A DNA stretch of 64,000 nt, taken from positions 1 to 64,000 of the forward strand of contig JAAFJR010000011.1 in assembly GCA_013298945.1 (NCBI GenBank), written 5' to 3'. Numbering within the stretch: position 1 is the stretch's first letter; every line of letters starts with the position of its first letter. Of the stretch, positions 7,796 to 15,295 are shown one piece after another. Position numbers and translations under genes: made by a program. The notes below the pieces were generated by a model. It did no database searches, was not told the origin of the DNA, and saw only the letters and a program-made list of their open reading frames with translations. This DNA is from Polaromonas sp. Lineage in GTDB: Bacteria; Pseudomonadota; Gammaproteobacteria; Burkholderiales; Burkholderiaceae_C.

Positions 7796-8644
7796 TCAAG
7801 CGTAACGCTTGCTGCGTAAGTTGTTTTTCATTCCCTGCAACATGGGTTGTAATTTGCTACCGCCGATGCGTAAAGCCACACAGGTCGCCAAAATATCAAC
7901 AATCATCAAGTGCATCAAACGCGATACCATAGGGCTGTATTTATCAAAACCCTCTGGGTGATCGGCTGCAAGGTGAATGTTGCCTGCTGAAGCAAGGGGC
8001 GAGCCGCTGGTTGTAATCACAATCGTCGTCACACCGTTTTTGCGCGCAATATCACAAGCGTCCATCAAATCACGCGTTCTACCTGAGTTGGAAATAATCA
8101 CCACGCAATCACCCGCGCCTAGCATTGATGCGCTCATAACTTGCATGTGGCCATCGCTGTAGGCAATCGTGTTTAATCCGAGTCTGAAAAATTTATGCTG
8201 TGCGTCTTGCGCCACAATGCCCGAGTTTCCAGCGCCATAAAACTCAATACGCCTACCTGTTGTGTGCGTTTCCGCTAAGGTGATGACAGCTTTTTCAATG
8301 GCACCGGTGATGGCGTCATTGCGATATTTCAAGAACGCGGCAACGGTGTTGTCTATGACTTTCACCATCACGTCACCCGTTTTGTCATCGGCATCCACGC
8401 TGCGATGAATAAAGGGTACGCCTTCGTTCACACTACCCGCGAGTTTGAGTTTGAAATCAGACAAACCGTCATAGCCCATGCTGCGGCAGAACCGCACGAC
8501 CGTAGGCTTGCTCACATGCGCTCGGTCTGCCAACACGCTGATAGGCAAATTGGCAAACGCGCGCGGGTCGCCCAGCACGAGCTTGCCCACGCGCTGTTCA
8601 GCTGGGGCAAGTGAAGGTAGGGAGGCTTTTACGCGTTCTAACAT
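7796..8644 (-). CDS. hexR: HexR-like RpiR family transcriptional regulator
   Basis: 282 residues: N-terminal HTH_6 DNA-binding domain (LADRAHVSKPTVVRFCRSMGY) and C-terminal SIS sugar-phosphate domain (FYGAGNSGIVAQDAQHKF, VVIISNSGRT). HexR proteins bind 2-keto-3-deoxy-6-phosphogluconate and repress glucose catabolic genes including zwf. It lies directly downstream of zwf on the same strand, and two matching operators lie in the zwf/tal gap, which supports the name. The ATG at 8644 follows AAGGAAAT; the longer frame runs through a GC-rich intergenic element and is not coding. Confidence 0.88.
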   Translation of the reverse strand: MLERVKASLPSLAPAEQRVGKLVLGDPRAFANLPISVLADRAHVSKPTVVRFCRSMGYDGLSDFKLKLAGSVNEGVPFIHRSVDADDKTGDVMVKVIDNTVAAFLKYRNDAITGAIEKAVITLAETHTTGRRIEFYGAGNSGIVAQDAQHKFFRLGLNTIAYSDGHMQVMSASMLGAGDCVVIISNSGRTRDLMDACDIARKNGVTTIVITTSGSPLASAGNIHLAADHPEGFDKYSPMVSRLMHLMIVDILATCVALRIGGSKLQPMLQGMKNNLRSKRYA

Positions 8645-8667
8645 GTCAATTTCCTTTGTGGAATATG

Positions 8668-8749
8668 GCCGCTGCGCCGGGCCGCCCCAAGCAAGGCACA
8701 GCCCCCTCGGGGGGCAGCGCAGTACGCGGAGCGACAAGCGTGGGGGTCA
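8668..8749. repeat. GC-rich intergenic hairpin element overlapping the zwf stop
   Basis: Between zwf and hexR lies a GC-rich stretch centred on the palindrome GCCCCCTCGGGGGGC (8701-8715), with arms GCGCAGTACGCGGAGCG and CCGGGCCGCCCCAAGCAAGG. Its base composition differs sharply from the surroundings. Elements with this look recur between genes in Comamonadaceae (recalled, not checked). The zwf stop codon (complement of 8747-8749) lies at its edge. Confidence 0.6.
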
Positions 8750-10216
8750 ATTTTCTTCAGCCCAGCAGAAATTGTCTTTGGCAATCATGGCGCTGGATGC
8801 ACTTGGTCCCCAACTTCCAGCAGCATACGGTCTAGGACCTTGGGTATCGGCTTTCCATGCGTCCAAAATAGGCTCTACCCAACGCCATGCACATTCTTGC
8901 TCATCACTGCGGACAAACAAATTCAAGCGGCCTGCTAGCACGTCAAGTAACAAGCGCTCGTAAGCGCCAACACGTTCAGTGCCAAAACGTTTGTCAAAAT
9001 CCAAATCGAGCTGCACAGGCGCTAGTGATTGTGTGCTTTTGCTGCCCGCGGGAGCGCGCTGGTTGGCACCCTGGGAGTACAAGTGCAACTCCAAACCGTC
9101 TTTAGGCTGTAAATTAATCACCAAACGGTTCGCAGCACCAGCGGGTGACTGGTAAATGGCATGCGGCGCAGGCCTGAAATTAATCACGATAGACGCATCA
9201 CGTGCACCCAAACGCTTGCCAGTGCGAATGTAAAACGGCACACCCGCCCAACGCCAATTGGCAATTTCGCAGCGCAGAGCGACGAAGGTTTCCGTTTGGC
9301 TCTCTGCGCTGACGCCTGTTTCTTGTTTGTACCCAGGCACAGCCTGCCCGTTGATCGTGCCTGCGCTGTACTGCCCACGCACCACGTGGTTTTGCAGCGT
9401 TTCCGCAGTCCATGGCTTCAAAGCACGCAGTACTTTGAGTTTTTCATCACGTATCGCATCAGCATGCGCGTTGATAGGCGGCTCCATACCAATCGCGCAC
9501 AACAGTTGCAGCGCATGGTTTTGCACCATGTCACGCAATGCGCCTGTATTTTCATAAAACGCCCCGCGGGATTCGACACCCAAATCTTCTGCAATGGTGA
9601 TTTGAATGTTGGCAATGTGCTCTCTGCGCCACAACGGCTCAAACAGCGAGTTACCAAAACGCAATGCAAACAAATTTTGCACCGACGGCTTACCCAAATA
9701 GTGGTCAATACGAAACACTTGGTTTTCGGTCAACACACGGCGCACGGTTTCGTTGATGGCACGGTTGGACGCCAAATCGTGCCCCAGCGGCTTCTCAAGT
9801 ACCACACGTGTTTTCGGACCATTCAAGCCCGCAGCGGCGATTTGCTCACAGACGGTGGTGAACAAGCCTGGCGCTGTAGCCACGTACATCACAACCGTGT
9901 CCGCATTACGTGCGTTCAGCATTTCTGCCAAGCTCAAGTAATACTCTGGCTTAGACAAATCCATGCGAAGGTAAAACAGATTGGCTGAAAAGCGGTCAAA
10001 TTCTTCACTGTTCGGGCGCTTTGAAGGCTCGACAGCATCAAAGCGCGCTTTGATGTTGGCGCGGTATTCTTCATCCGTTAACGTGTCTCTTCCAACGCCA
10101 ACAATACGACCACCTACGGGCAAGCTGCCATGTCTGAACGCTTGAAACAAGGCTGGCAACAGTTTGCGCCATGCTAAATCGCCAGTACCACCAAAAATAA
10201 CCAAATCAAAACTCAT
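8747..10216 (-). CDS. zwf: Glucose-6-phosphate 1-dehydrogenase
   Basis: 489 residues, full length. Oxidises glucose 6-phosphate to 6-phosphogluconolactone, feeding the pentose phosphate and Entner-Doudoroff routes. The Rossmann motif is GGTGDLAWRKLLP (usual form GASGDLxxRKL) and the active-site motif RIDHYLGK is intact. It is divergent from tal-pgi with candidate HexR operators between, and followed by hexR on the same strand. The last codons and stop run into a GC-rich repeat element. Confidence 0.96.
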   Translation of the reverse strand: MSFDLVIFGGTGDLAWRKLLPALFQAFRHGSLPVGGRIVGVGRDTLTDEEYRANIKARFDAVEPSKRPNSEEFDRFSANLFYLRMDLSKPEYYLSLAEMLNARNADTVVMYVATAPGLFTTVCEQIAAAGLNGPKTRVVLEKPLGHDLASNRAINETVRRVLTENQVFRIDHYLGKPSVQNLFALRFGNSLFEPLWRREHIANIQITIAEDLGVESRGAFYENTGALRDMVQNHALQLLCAIGMEPPINAHADAIRDEKLKVLRALKPWTAETLQNHVVRGQYSAGTINGQAVPGYKQETGVSAESQTETFVALRCEIANWRWAGVPFYIRTGKRLGARDASIVINFRPAPHAIYQSPAGAANRLVINLQPKDGLELHLYSQGANQRAPAGSKSTQSLAPVQLDLDFDKRFGTERVGAYERLLLDVLAGRLNLFVRSDEQECAWRWVEPILDAWKADTQGPRPYAAGSWGPSASSAMIAKDNFCWAEEN

Positions 10217-10253
10217 GAATCACCTACTGCCAAATGTTATTACCAAATGTTTA

Positions 10254-10267
10254 TGTAACTAAAAACA
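10254..10267. promoter_or_regulatory. Candidate HexR operator 1 (zwf side)
   Basis: TGTAACTAAAAACA, 38 bases upstream of the zwf ATG. It matches the left half and spacer of the proteobacterial HexR box (TGTARTTWWATTACA) but the right half is weak. It lies 33 bases from a better copy. Confidence 0.4.
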
Positions 10268-10286
10268 AAAAAATCAGAGTGTTTAA

Positions 10287-10301
10287 TGTAACTTAGTTTC
10301 A
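10287..10301. promoter_or_regulatory. Candidate HexR operator 2 (tal side)
   Basis: TGTAACTTAGTTTCA, an imperfect 15-base palindrome agreeing with about 12 of 15 positions of the known HexR consensus. It lies between the divergent zwf and tal genes, next to the hexR gene cluster. Repression by HexR is inferred from motif plus context. Confidence 0.6.
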
Positions 10302-10387
10302 TGTTGAATGCAAATTTGCGATAATAAGGACGGAATTTAAATGCGCCATTTAACAACGCTTCCTCAATTTTGGAAAAACCTCAAGCC

Positions 10388-11338
10388 ATGAATCAACTCG
10401 ATCAGCTCAAACAATTCACCACCGTCGTTGCCGATACGGGCGATTTCTTGCAAATCAGCGCTTCCAAGCCACGCGATGCCACGACCAACCCATCTCTGAT
10501 CCTGAAAGCCGTGCAAAAGCCGGAGTACGCGCCGTTGCTGGCAGCGTCGGTCGCAGCGTGCCAAGGCAAGTCGCTGGATGATGTGGTCGACCATTTGCTG
10601 GTCAGCTTTGGTGTGAAGATTTTGGGCATTGTGCCAGGCCGTGTATCCACTGAAATTGATGCTCGTTTGAGCTTTGACGCACCCGCGATGGTCGCCCGCG
10701 CTTTGAAAACAATCGCTTTGTACCGTGACAATGGTATTGACTCTGACCGCGTACTCATCAAAGTTGCTGCCACGTGGGAAGGCATCCAAGCCGCTGCCGA
10801 GCTAGAGCGCGCAGGCATTCACACCAATTTGACGCTGCTGTTCTCCTTCTGCCAAGCGGTGGCTTGCGGGCAGGCGCAAGTACAGCTGATTTCGCCCTTC
10901 GTCGGTCGTATTTATGACTGGTACAAAAAATCAGCTGGCGCAGCTTGGGTAGAAGCCGACAAAGCTGGAGCAAACGACCCAGGCGTGCAGTCCGTCGTGG
11001 CTATTTACAACTATTACAAAAAGCACGGCATCAAAACCGAAGTCATGGGTGCAAGCTTTCGTAATGTCGGGCAAATCACCGCTTTGGCAGGCTGCGATTT
11101 GTTGACCATCAGCCCAGAATTACTCGCGGAATTAGCGGCTACAGAAGCGCCATTGACCCGCGCCATCTCAGCAGAAGCCGCACAAGCATTGGACATTCCC
11201 GCCGTCAGCTACAACGAAGCCAGCTTCCGCTTGGCACTGAACGAAGACGCGATGGCAACCGAAAAGTTGTCCGAGGGTATTCGCGCTTTCTGCGTAGACA
11301 CCGTTAAGTTAGAAAAAATGATTTTGGCCGCACAATAA
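10388..11338 (+). CDS. tal: Transaldolase
   Basis: 316 residues. Transfers the dihydroxyacetone unit in the non-oxidative pentose phosphate pathway. Seen: ADTGDFLQI and [11 protein letters not shown] near the N-terminus, the Schiff-base lysine in [12 protein letters not shown] and the [11 protein letters not shown] segment, all typical of TalA/TalB. I start it at the ATG at 10388 ([19 protein letters not shown]), which aligns with E. coli transaldolase B; the frame also has a TTG at 10370. pgi follows after 20 bases, so the two are very likely one operon under HexR-type control. Confidence 0.96.
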   Translation: MNQLDQLKQFTTVVADTGDFLQISASKPRDATTNPSLILKAVQKPEYAPLLAASVAACQGKSLDDVVDHLLVSFGVKILGIVPGRVSTEIDARLSFDAPAMVARALKTIALYRDNGIDSDRVLIKVAATWEGIQAAAELERAGIHTNLTLLFSFCQAVACGQAQVQLISPFVGRIYDWYKKSAGAAWVEADKAGANDPGVQSVVAIYNYYKKHGIKTEVMGASFRNVGQITALAGCDLLTISPELLAELAATEAPLTRAISAEAAQALDIPAVSYNEASFRLALNEDAMATEKLSEGIRAFCVDTVKLEKMILAAQ

Positions 11339-11358
11339 TTGCAAAGTTGAGGACAACC

Positions 11359-13017
11359 ATGAGCAGCATTCCCCCACTTCCCAATCGTCGCACCCGTGGC
11401 GACCTAACGGCCGCTTGGGCGGCTTTGCAGCAGCATTTTGACGAACAAGGCAAAAACTTCGATGCCAGAGACGCTTTTGCCACGGATGCCAATCGCTTTG
11501 AAACGCTCAGCCAGCAAGCGCCCTACGTCTTTGCCGATTTGTCCAAAAACCGTTTGGATACAGCCACGCAAGCCCTGCTGATGGATTTGGCACGTCAAAG
11601 CGGCGTTGAAGCGCACCGCGATGCGATGTTTGCAGGTGAAAAGATCAACAACGCCGAAAACCGCGCAGTGATGCACTGGTTGCTCAGGACGGCTGAAAGC
11701 ATTGAAAATAATGACTCAAATACGCCTCTAGCCGGCGTATCTATTGCCTCATCAGCTATAAATAATATAGCAAATATTAAAACTGATCTAGCCTTGGTGC
11801 ACCAAACCCTAACGCCCATGCTGGCTTATGCCGAGCAGATTCGTGCAGATGCGCAGATCACCGACATCGTCAACATTGGCATTGGTGGCTCAGATTTAGG
11901 TCCCTTGATGGCTGTGCTGGCTTTGGATAGCTTCGCCACCACAGGTAAACGTTTGCACTTTGTTTCCAACGTCGACGGCCACGAGTTGGCAGCGGTGTTG
12001 AAAAACCTCAAAGCTGAAAACACGCTGTTCTTGGTGGCCTCAAAAACCTTTACCACCATAGAAACCATGACCAACGCTTTGTCGGCCAAAGCGTGGTTTG
12101 AGGTGAATTATGTGGATAAATCGAATCTTTTAACGAAAGATAAAGGCATTTCAAGGCATTTTGCAGCATTAACCACCAATGTCGCAGCTGCCAACGCGTT
12201 CGGCATCAGCACTACTTTCGGCTTTTGGGACTGGGTGGGTGGACGCTATTCTTTGTGGTCTGCGATTGGTTTGCCGATAGCAGTTGCTATTGGCGCGCAG
12301 GGTTTCAGAGACCTGCTGGCAGGTGCGAGCGCGATGGACGAGCACTTCCGCACCGCACCGCTAGAGAGCAATTTGCCCGTCAAACTCGGCTTGCTCGATG
12401 TTTGGTATCGCAACTTCCACGGCTTCACCAGCCGCTGCGTCGCGCCGTACCACAGTGCTTTGAAGCGTTTGCCAGCGTATTTGCAGCAGCTGGAGATGGA
12501 AAGCAACGGCAAACAGGTCGATGCGAATGGTGAGTTGTTGCCGTTTTCAACCTCTGCCGTCGTTTGGGGCGAGCCAGGCACGAATGGACAGCACGCGTTT
12601 TTCCAAATGCTACACCAAGGCACCGATGTGGTTCCCGTCGAATTCATCGCCGTGAAAAACGCTAGACACAACTTGCCCGGGCATCAGCAGCGTTTGCTGG
12701 CGAATGCGGTAGCTCAAGCACAGGCTTTGATGATGGGTAAAAAAGACGACGGTGGTCACAAAAACTTCCCAGGTAACCGCCCTAGCACGACGATTCTGCT
12801 GGAAAATTTAACGCCAGCTAGTTTCGGCGCGCTGATTGCGCTCTACGAGCACCGCGTCTTCGTCGCAGGCAGCGTGTGGGGCATCAACAGCTTTGACCAA
12901 TGGGGCGTGGAGCTGGGTAAAGTGCTGGCCGTGGACATCGAAAAGCGCATGTCGTCTGGGGATTTGAGCGGCTTGGATGGGTCAACGCGGGGTTTGTTAG
13001 CAAAATTGAAGGCTTGA
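11359..13017 (+). CDS. pgi: Glucose-6-phosphate isomerase
   Basis: 552 residues; interconverts glucose 6-phosphate and fructose 6-phosphate. Signatures seen: NIGIGGSDLGP, FVSNVDGHE, SKTFTTIETM, FWDWVGGRYSLWSAIGLP, GEPGTNGQHAFFQ and FDQWGVELGK. There is an atypical stretch at about residues 111-143, between MHWLLR and the LTPMLAYAEQIR helix, where homologues are shorter. It contains a forward copy of the interspersed repeat, read as LAGVSIASSAINNIANI. A smaller low-GC insert near residues 255-265 is also unlike homologues. Start at the ATG with GAGG nine bases upstream, not the TTG at 11347. Second gene after tal. Confidence 0.96.
   Translation: MSSIPPLPNRRTRGDLTAAWAALQQHFDEQGKNFDARDAFATDANRFETLSQQAPYVFADLSKNRLDTATQALLMDLARQSGVEAHRDAMFAGEKINNAENRAVMHWLLRTAESIENNDSNTPLAGVSIASSAINNIANIKTDLALVHQTLTPMLAYAEQIRADAQITDIVNIGIGGSDLGPLMAVLALDSFATTGKRLHFVSNVDGHELAAVLKNLKAENTLFLVASKTFTTIETMTNALSAKAWFEVNYVDKSNLLTKDKGISRHFAALTTNVAAANAFGISTTFGFWDWVGGRYSLWSAIGLPIAVAIGAQGFRDLLAGASAMDEHFRTAPLESNLPVKLGLLDVWYRNFHGFTSRCVAPYHSALKRLPAYLQQLEMESNGKQVDANGELLPFSTSAVVWGEPGTNGQHAFFQMLHQGTDVVPVEFIAVKNARHNLPGHQQRLLANAVAQAQALMMGKKDDGGHKNFPGNRPSTTILLENLTPASFGALIALYEHRVFVAGSVWGINSFDQWGVELGKVLAVDIEKRMSSGDLSGLDGSTRGLLAKLKA
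11720..11776 (+). repeat. Interspersed palindromic repeat, copy 3 (inside pgi)
   Basis: Forward orientation, in frame; the core reads TAGCCGGCGTATCTATTGCC. The codon that is TAA in most intergenic copies is TCA here, keeping the frame open. Confidence 0.88.
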
Positions 13018-13019
13018 TT

Positions 13020-13090
13020 TTGCTATATAATTTATAGCTGCTTAGGCAATAAATACGCCGGCTATAAGCGAAATACTCCTAAAAATTGGT
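13020..13090 (-). repeat. Interspersed palindromic repeat, copy 4 (intergenic)
   Basis: Reverse orientation, beginning three bases after the pgi stop codon: TTGCTATATAATTTATAGC arm, CTTAGG, then AATAAATACGCCGGCTA. It continues into AAGCGAAATACTCCTAAAAA, which closely matches the tail of the second cca copy and so extends the element to about 70 bp. Confidence 0.9.
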
Positions 13091-13155
13091 TGCATCCCCT
13101 TATAGACATCAGGAATGAGTCACCTCAGCCTCTTAATTGATAACTCACTCATCAA

Positions 13156-13713
13156 ATGAAGCAACTCACTTACAAGCAGCTATTGTGGCTTACCTTTTGG
13201 TTATGGCTGCTTTTCGTCGTTGGCATGTCTGTTATGGTTACACATGAAATAGCTGCAATGCCACAATCGCAAGCCTTTGCTGACTTTATGTCGCAATTCA
13301 TACCCATGCTGAACAATATTCGCAAAATTCCAAATGCTACTGAATGGGTGCGGTTTTACTATGCTGTATTTTGGGCGATTGCACCTGTGTTTATTTTTTT
13401 GACATGGAGAATCAGTATTTTGTATATACAGATCAAAGTAATGCCGCGTATCCGAATAATTAAATGGATCGTTACTGGTATTGGAATACTTGCTTTTTTT
13501 ACAGTTATGTGGGTATGGCCAGTTGCTGATGGCTTGGGGTGGCGTGATCAATCTATGGCAAACAATATATTAGGAGTTGGGCATCATTCACTAATGTTAG
13601 TTATTTTATGGATGCTAGTCGGTGGCTATCTTCGTGGTAGCTATTGTTTCGTAAGATATGGAACTCCGTATTACAGCATTGACTCATCGCCTCTAATTAC
13701 AAACAAGGAATAA
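13156..13713 (+). CDS. Unknown integral membrane protein
   Basis: 185 residues with about four predicted membrane segments (around residues 10-28, 68-85, 103-122 and 142-160). No recognised family. It is AT-rich compared with its neighbours and sits in a 0.9-kb segment that ends in a transposase remnant and is flanked by two same-orientation copies of the interspersed repeat. This suggests acquired DNA. The next short frame starts three bases after its stop. Confidence 0.55.
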   Translation: MKQLTYKQLLWLTFWLWLLFVVGMSVMVTHEIAAMPQSQAFADFMSQFIPMLNNIRKIPNATEWVRFYYAVFWAIAPVFIFLTWRISILYIQIKVMPRIRIIKWIVTGIGILAFFTVMWVWPVADGLGWRDQSMANNILGVGHHSLMLVILWMLVGGYLRGSYCFVRYGTPYYSIDSSPLITNKE

Positions 13714-13716
13714 AGC

Positions 13717-13914
13717 GTGGCCACTTCTAGCAATCAGTCCAACTCGCCTATTCCCAGTTTTCTGATCGATGTCAAAAGCCAATATATTAATCCTGACAAA
13801 ACAACCAATTGGAATACGGTTGTTAAGGATTATCGACCTCGTAAACGCTTAGGATTTAAAACCCTACACGAGGTGTTTCATCAGTCTTTGAACCGTGTTG
13901 CACTTCTTGATTGA
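13717..13914 (+). pseudogene. Remnant of an IS30-family transposase C-terminus
   Basis: A 65-codon frame opening with GTG. Residues from about 36 on (VVKDYRPRKRLGFKTLHEVF) resemble the C-terminal end of IS30-type transposases (RPRKxLGxKTPxEVF), but the DDE catalytic region is absent. The first 35 residues are unrelated. An AAGGA site before the GTG means a short fusion peptide could still be made. No terminal inverted repeats were seen, so this is a scar, not an active element. Confidence 0.6.
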
Positions 13915-13934
13915 ATCCGCCCGTATAAAAATAG

Positions 13935-13980
13935 TTTGCTATATTTTTAATAGCTGCTTAGGCAGTAAATACGACGGCTA
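13935..13980 (-). repeat. Interspersed palindromic repeat, copy 5 (intergenic)
   Basis: Reverse orientation: TTTGCTATATTTTTAATAGC arm, CTTAGGCAG, then TAAATACGACGGCTA. It lies 21 bases after the IS30 remnant stop and in the same orientation as copy 4, so the two bracket the accessory segment. Confidence 0.88.
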
Positions 13981-14031
13981 CAAACAATTTAACGGATAAA
14001 TTTGTGCTATTTAACATGACAATATTGTCGT

Positions 14032-14643
14032 TTATTTATCATCTGTATTGACAAACCCAATGGCGCGCTTTGGCGGCTCGGTTGGCTTGGGGGGAGATGT
14101 AGCTAACTCTCGCAATGCCTCAAAAACTTGCTTCAGCTGATTGCGTGTATTGCGGCTGAATGTGTCTTGCCGCATGTCCATTGACTCGGTCTTTTCTTCT
14201 AATTCAGCCAATCGCTTGGCCAAATCTACATGCAAAGATGCTGCTTCACGCAATCGCACAAAAGCACGAACAACGTAAACCGAGACCTCTACTGCACGCG
14301 GACTCTTCAGCACCATGGCCGCCATGATTGCGCCGTGCTCCGTAAAAACATAGGGTTGATACTTGCGATGCTGACCTCTACTTGTCTTTAAGGTCGCAAT
14401 TTGCGACCTTAAAAGAGCCGCTTCCTCCATTGTTAGCTGAAACATGAAATCTGCTGGGAAACGTGTCACATTTCGCTTAATCTGTTCATTCAGTCGTTTG
14501 GTTTCTACGCCATAAATAGCTGCTAAATCGCTATCTAAAATCACCTTCATATTTCGAATCGAGGCAATACTAAGCGAAATGCTCTCAACAACAGGCGTGT
14601 TTACGGCGATCTCGGACATGGTGTCCAGACTTATTTCTGCCAT
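14032..14643 (-). CDS. ORF6N domain-containing protein
   Basis: 203 residues. Residues about 20-130 match the ORF6N DNA-binding domain typical of phage and mobile-element proteins: IRNMKVILDSDLAAIYGVET, KRLNEQIKRN, RFPADFMFQLT, VFTEHGAIMAAMVLKSPRA. The C-terminal third has a short coiled-coil-like stretch (LAKRLAELEEKTESMD) and a proline-rich tail. Its ATG overlaps the 3' end of the upstream cyclo-ligase gene by 13 bases, so translation is probably coupled; an ATG at 14619 is an alternative. Function unknown. No other phage genes lie nearby, so it is an isolated accessory gene. Confidence 0.85.
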   Translation of the reverse strand: MAEISLDTMSEIAVNTPVVESISLSIASIRNMKVILDSDLAAIYGVETKRLNEQIKRNVTRFPADFMFQLTMEEAALLRSQIATLKTSRGQHRKYQPYVFTEHGAIMAAMVLKSPRAVEVSVYVVRAFVRLREAASLHVDLAKRLAELEEKTESMDMRQDTFSRNTRNQLKQVFEALRELATSPPKPTEPPKRAIGFVNTDDK

Positions 14644-15281
14644 ATAACCCCAGTATCGCTCAATATCGCGTCCAGCGGTAGATCGTGCGATTCTGGGGTG
14701 AAATCTTCTTGCCAGCCGTTGCTGTAGCCTAAGCCCACCGTCGTTGGGCGGGGTTGCAGTGTGGCTAAGGTGCGGTCATAAAAACCACCGCCGTAGCCCA
14801 AACGGTAACCGTTTGGCCCAAAACCTACACAGGGGACGAACAATAAAGTTGGCACGACCACGCCAGTGTCTTTGGGTTTCGGAATCCCATATGCGTCCTC
14901 CTCCATCGGGCAGCCAGGGTACCAGGTGTGAAATGTCAGGGTTTTATGGACTTTGTCGATCACCGGTAAGCCGATTTTGCAAGGCGATCTGTTTGCTACT
15001 GTTTCCGTAGCTACTTGGGAAGCATAATCGACGGCTGCAGGCTCGTTGGCGTGGTGTGCTGCTGGTAATTCAGAGTTTAAGGCCGCATCTTCTTGCCAGC
15101 GGTAGAGAGCGGGCAGCGGGTCAAACTCTCCTTTGATGGGCCAATATGCGCCAATCACGGTGTCTGGGCGGTTAAACAGCCAAATGCGCATCACGCGTTG
15201 TAACAAGTCGGCGCGTTGTAGTCTATCGGGTAAATTCAAGCGTTGTTCTATCAAGGCTTTGCGCACCGCAGCTTTATCCAT
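14631..15281 (-). CDS. 5-formyltetrahydrofolate cyclo-ligase
   Basis: 216 residues. ATP-dependent conversion of 5-formyl-THF to 5,10-methenyl-THF. Seen: the N-terminal KxxxR helix, GAYWPIKGEFD, and the strongly conserved C-terminal GFGPNGYRLGYGGGFYDRTL. An atypical segment at about residues 66-102, just before KIGLPVIDK, is missing from typical homologues. It contains a degenerate in-frame copy of the interspersed repeat (AAVDYASQVATETVAN). Only 14 bases separate its ATG from that of the divergent lytic transglycosylase. Confidence 0.93.
   Translation of the reverse strand: MDKAAVRKALIEQRLNLPDRLQRADLLQRVMRIWLFNRPDTVIGAYWPIKGEFDPLPALYRWQEDAALNSELPAAHHANEPAAVDYASQVATETVANRSPCKIGLPVIDKVHKTLTFHTWYPGCPMEEDAYGIPKPKDTGVVVPTLLFVPCVGFGPNGYRLGYGGGFYDRTLATLQPRPTTVGLGYSNGWQEDFTPESHDLPLDAILSDTGVIWQK
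14992..15038 (-). repeat. Interspersed palindromic repeat, copy 6 (degenerate, inside the cyclo-ligase gene)
   Basis: The plus strand reads TTTGCTACTGTTTCCGTAGC, then CTACTTGGGAAGCATAATCG and ACGGCT, which lines up with the reverse-orientation consensus over its whole length with about 70% identity by eye. One extra codon is present. The oldest-looking of the coding copies. Confidence 0.6.
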
Positions 15282-15295
15282 TATTCTTACCTTCT

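Noticed and set aside
9161-9988. Long plus-strand frame of 275 codons within zwf
   Set aside because: Antisense to a full-length, highly conserved zwf; the translation has no family features.
14032-14643. Prophage suggested by the ORF6N gene
   Set aside because: No integrase, structural or lysis genes and no attachment repeats in the surroundings.
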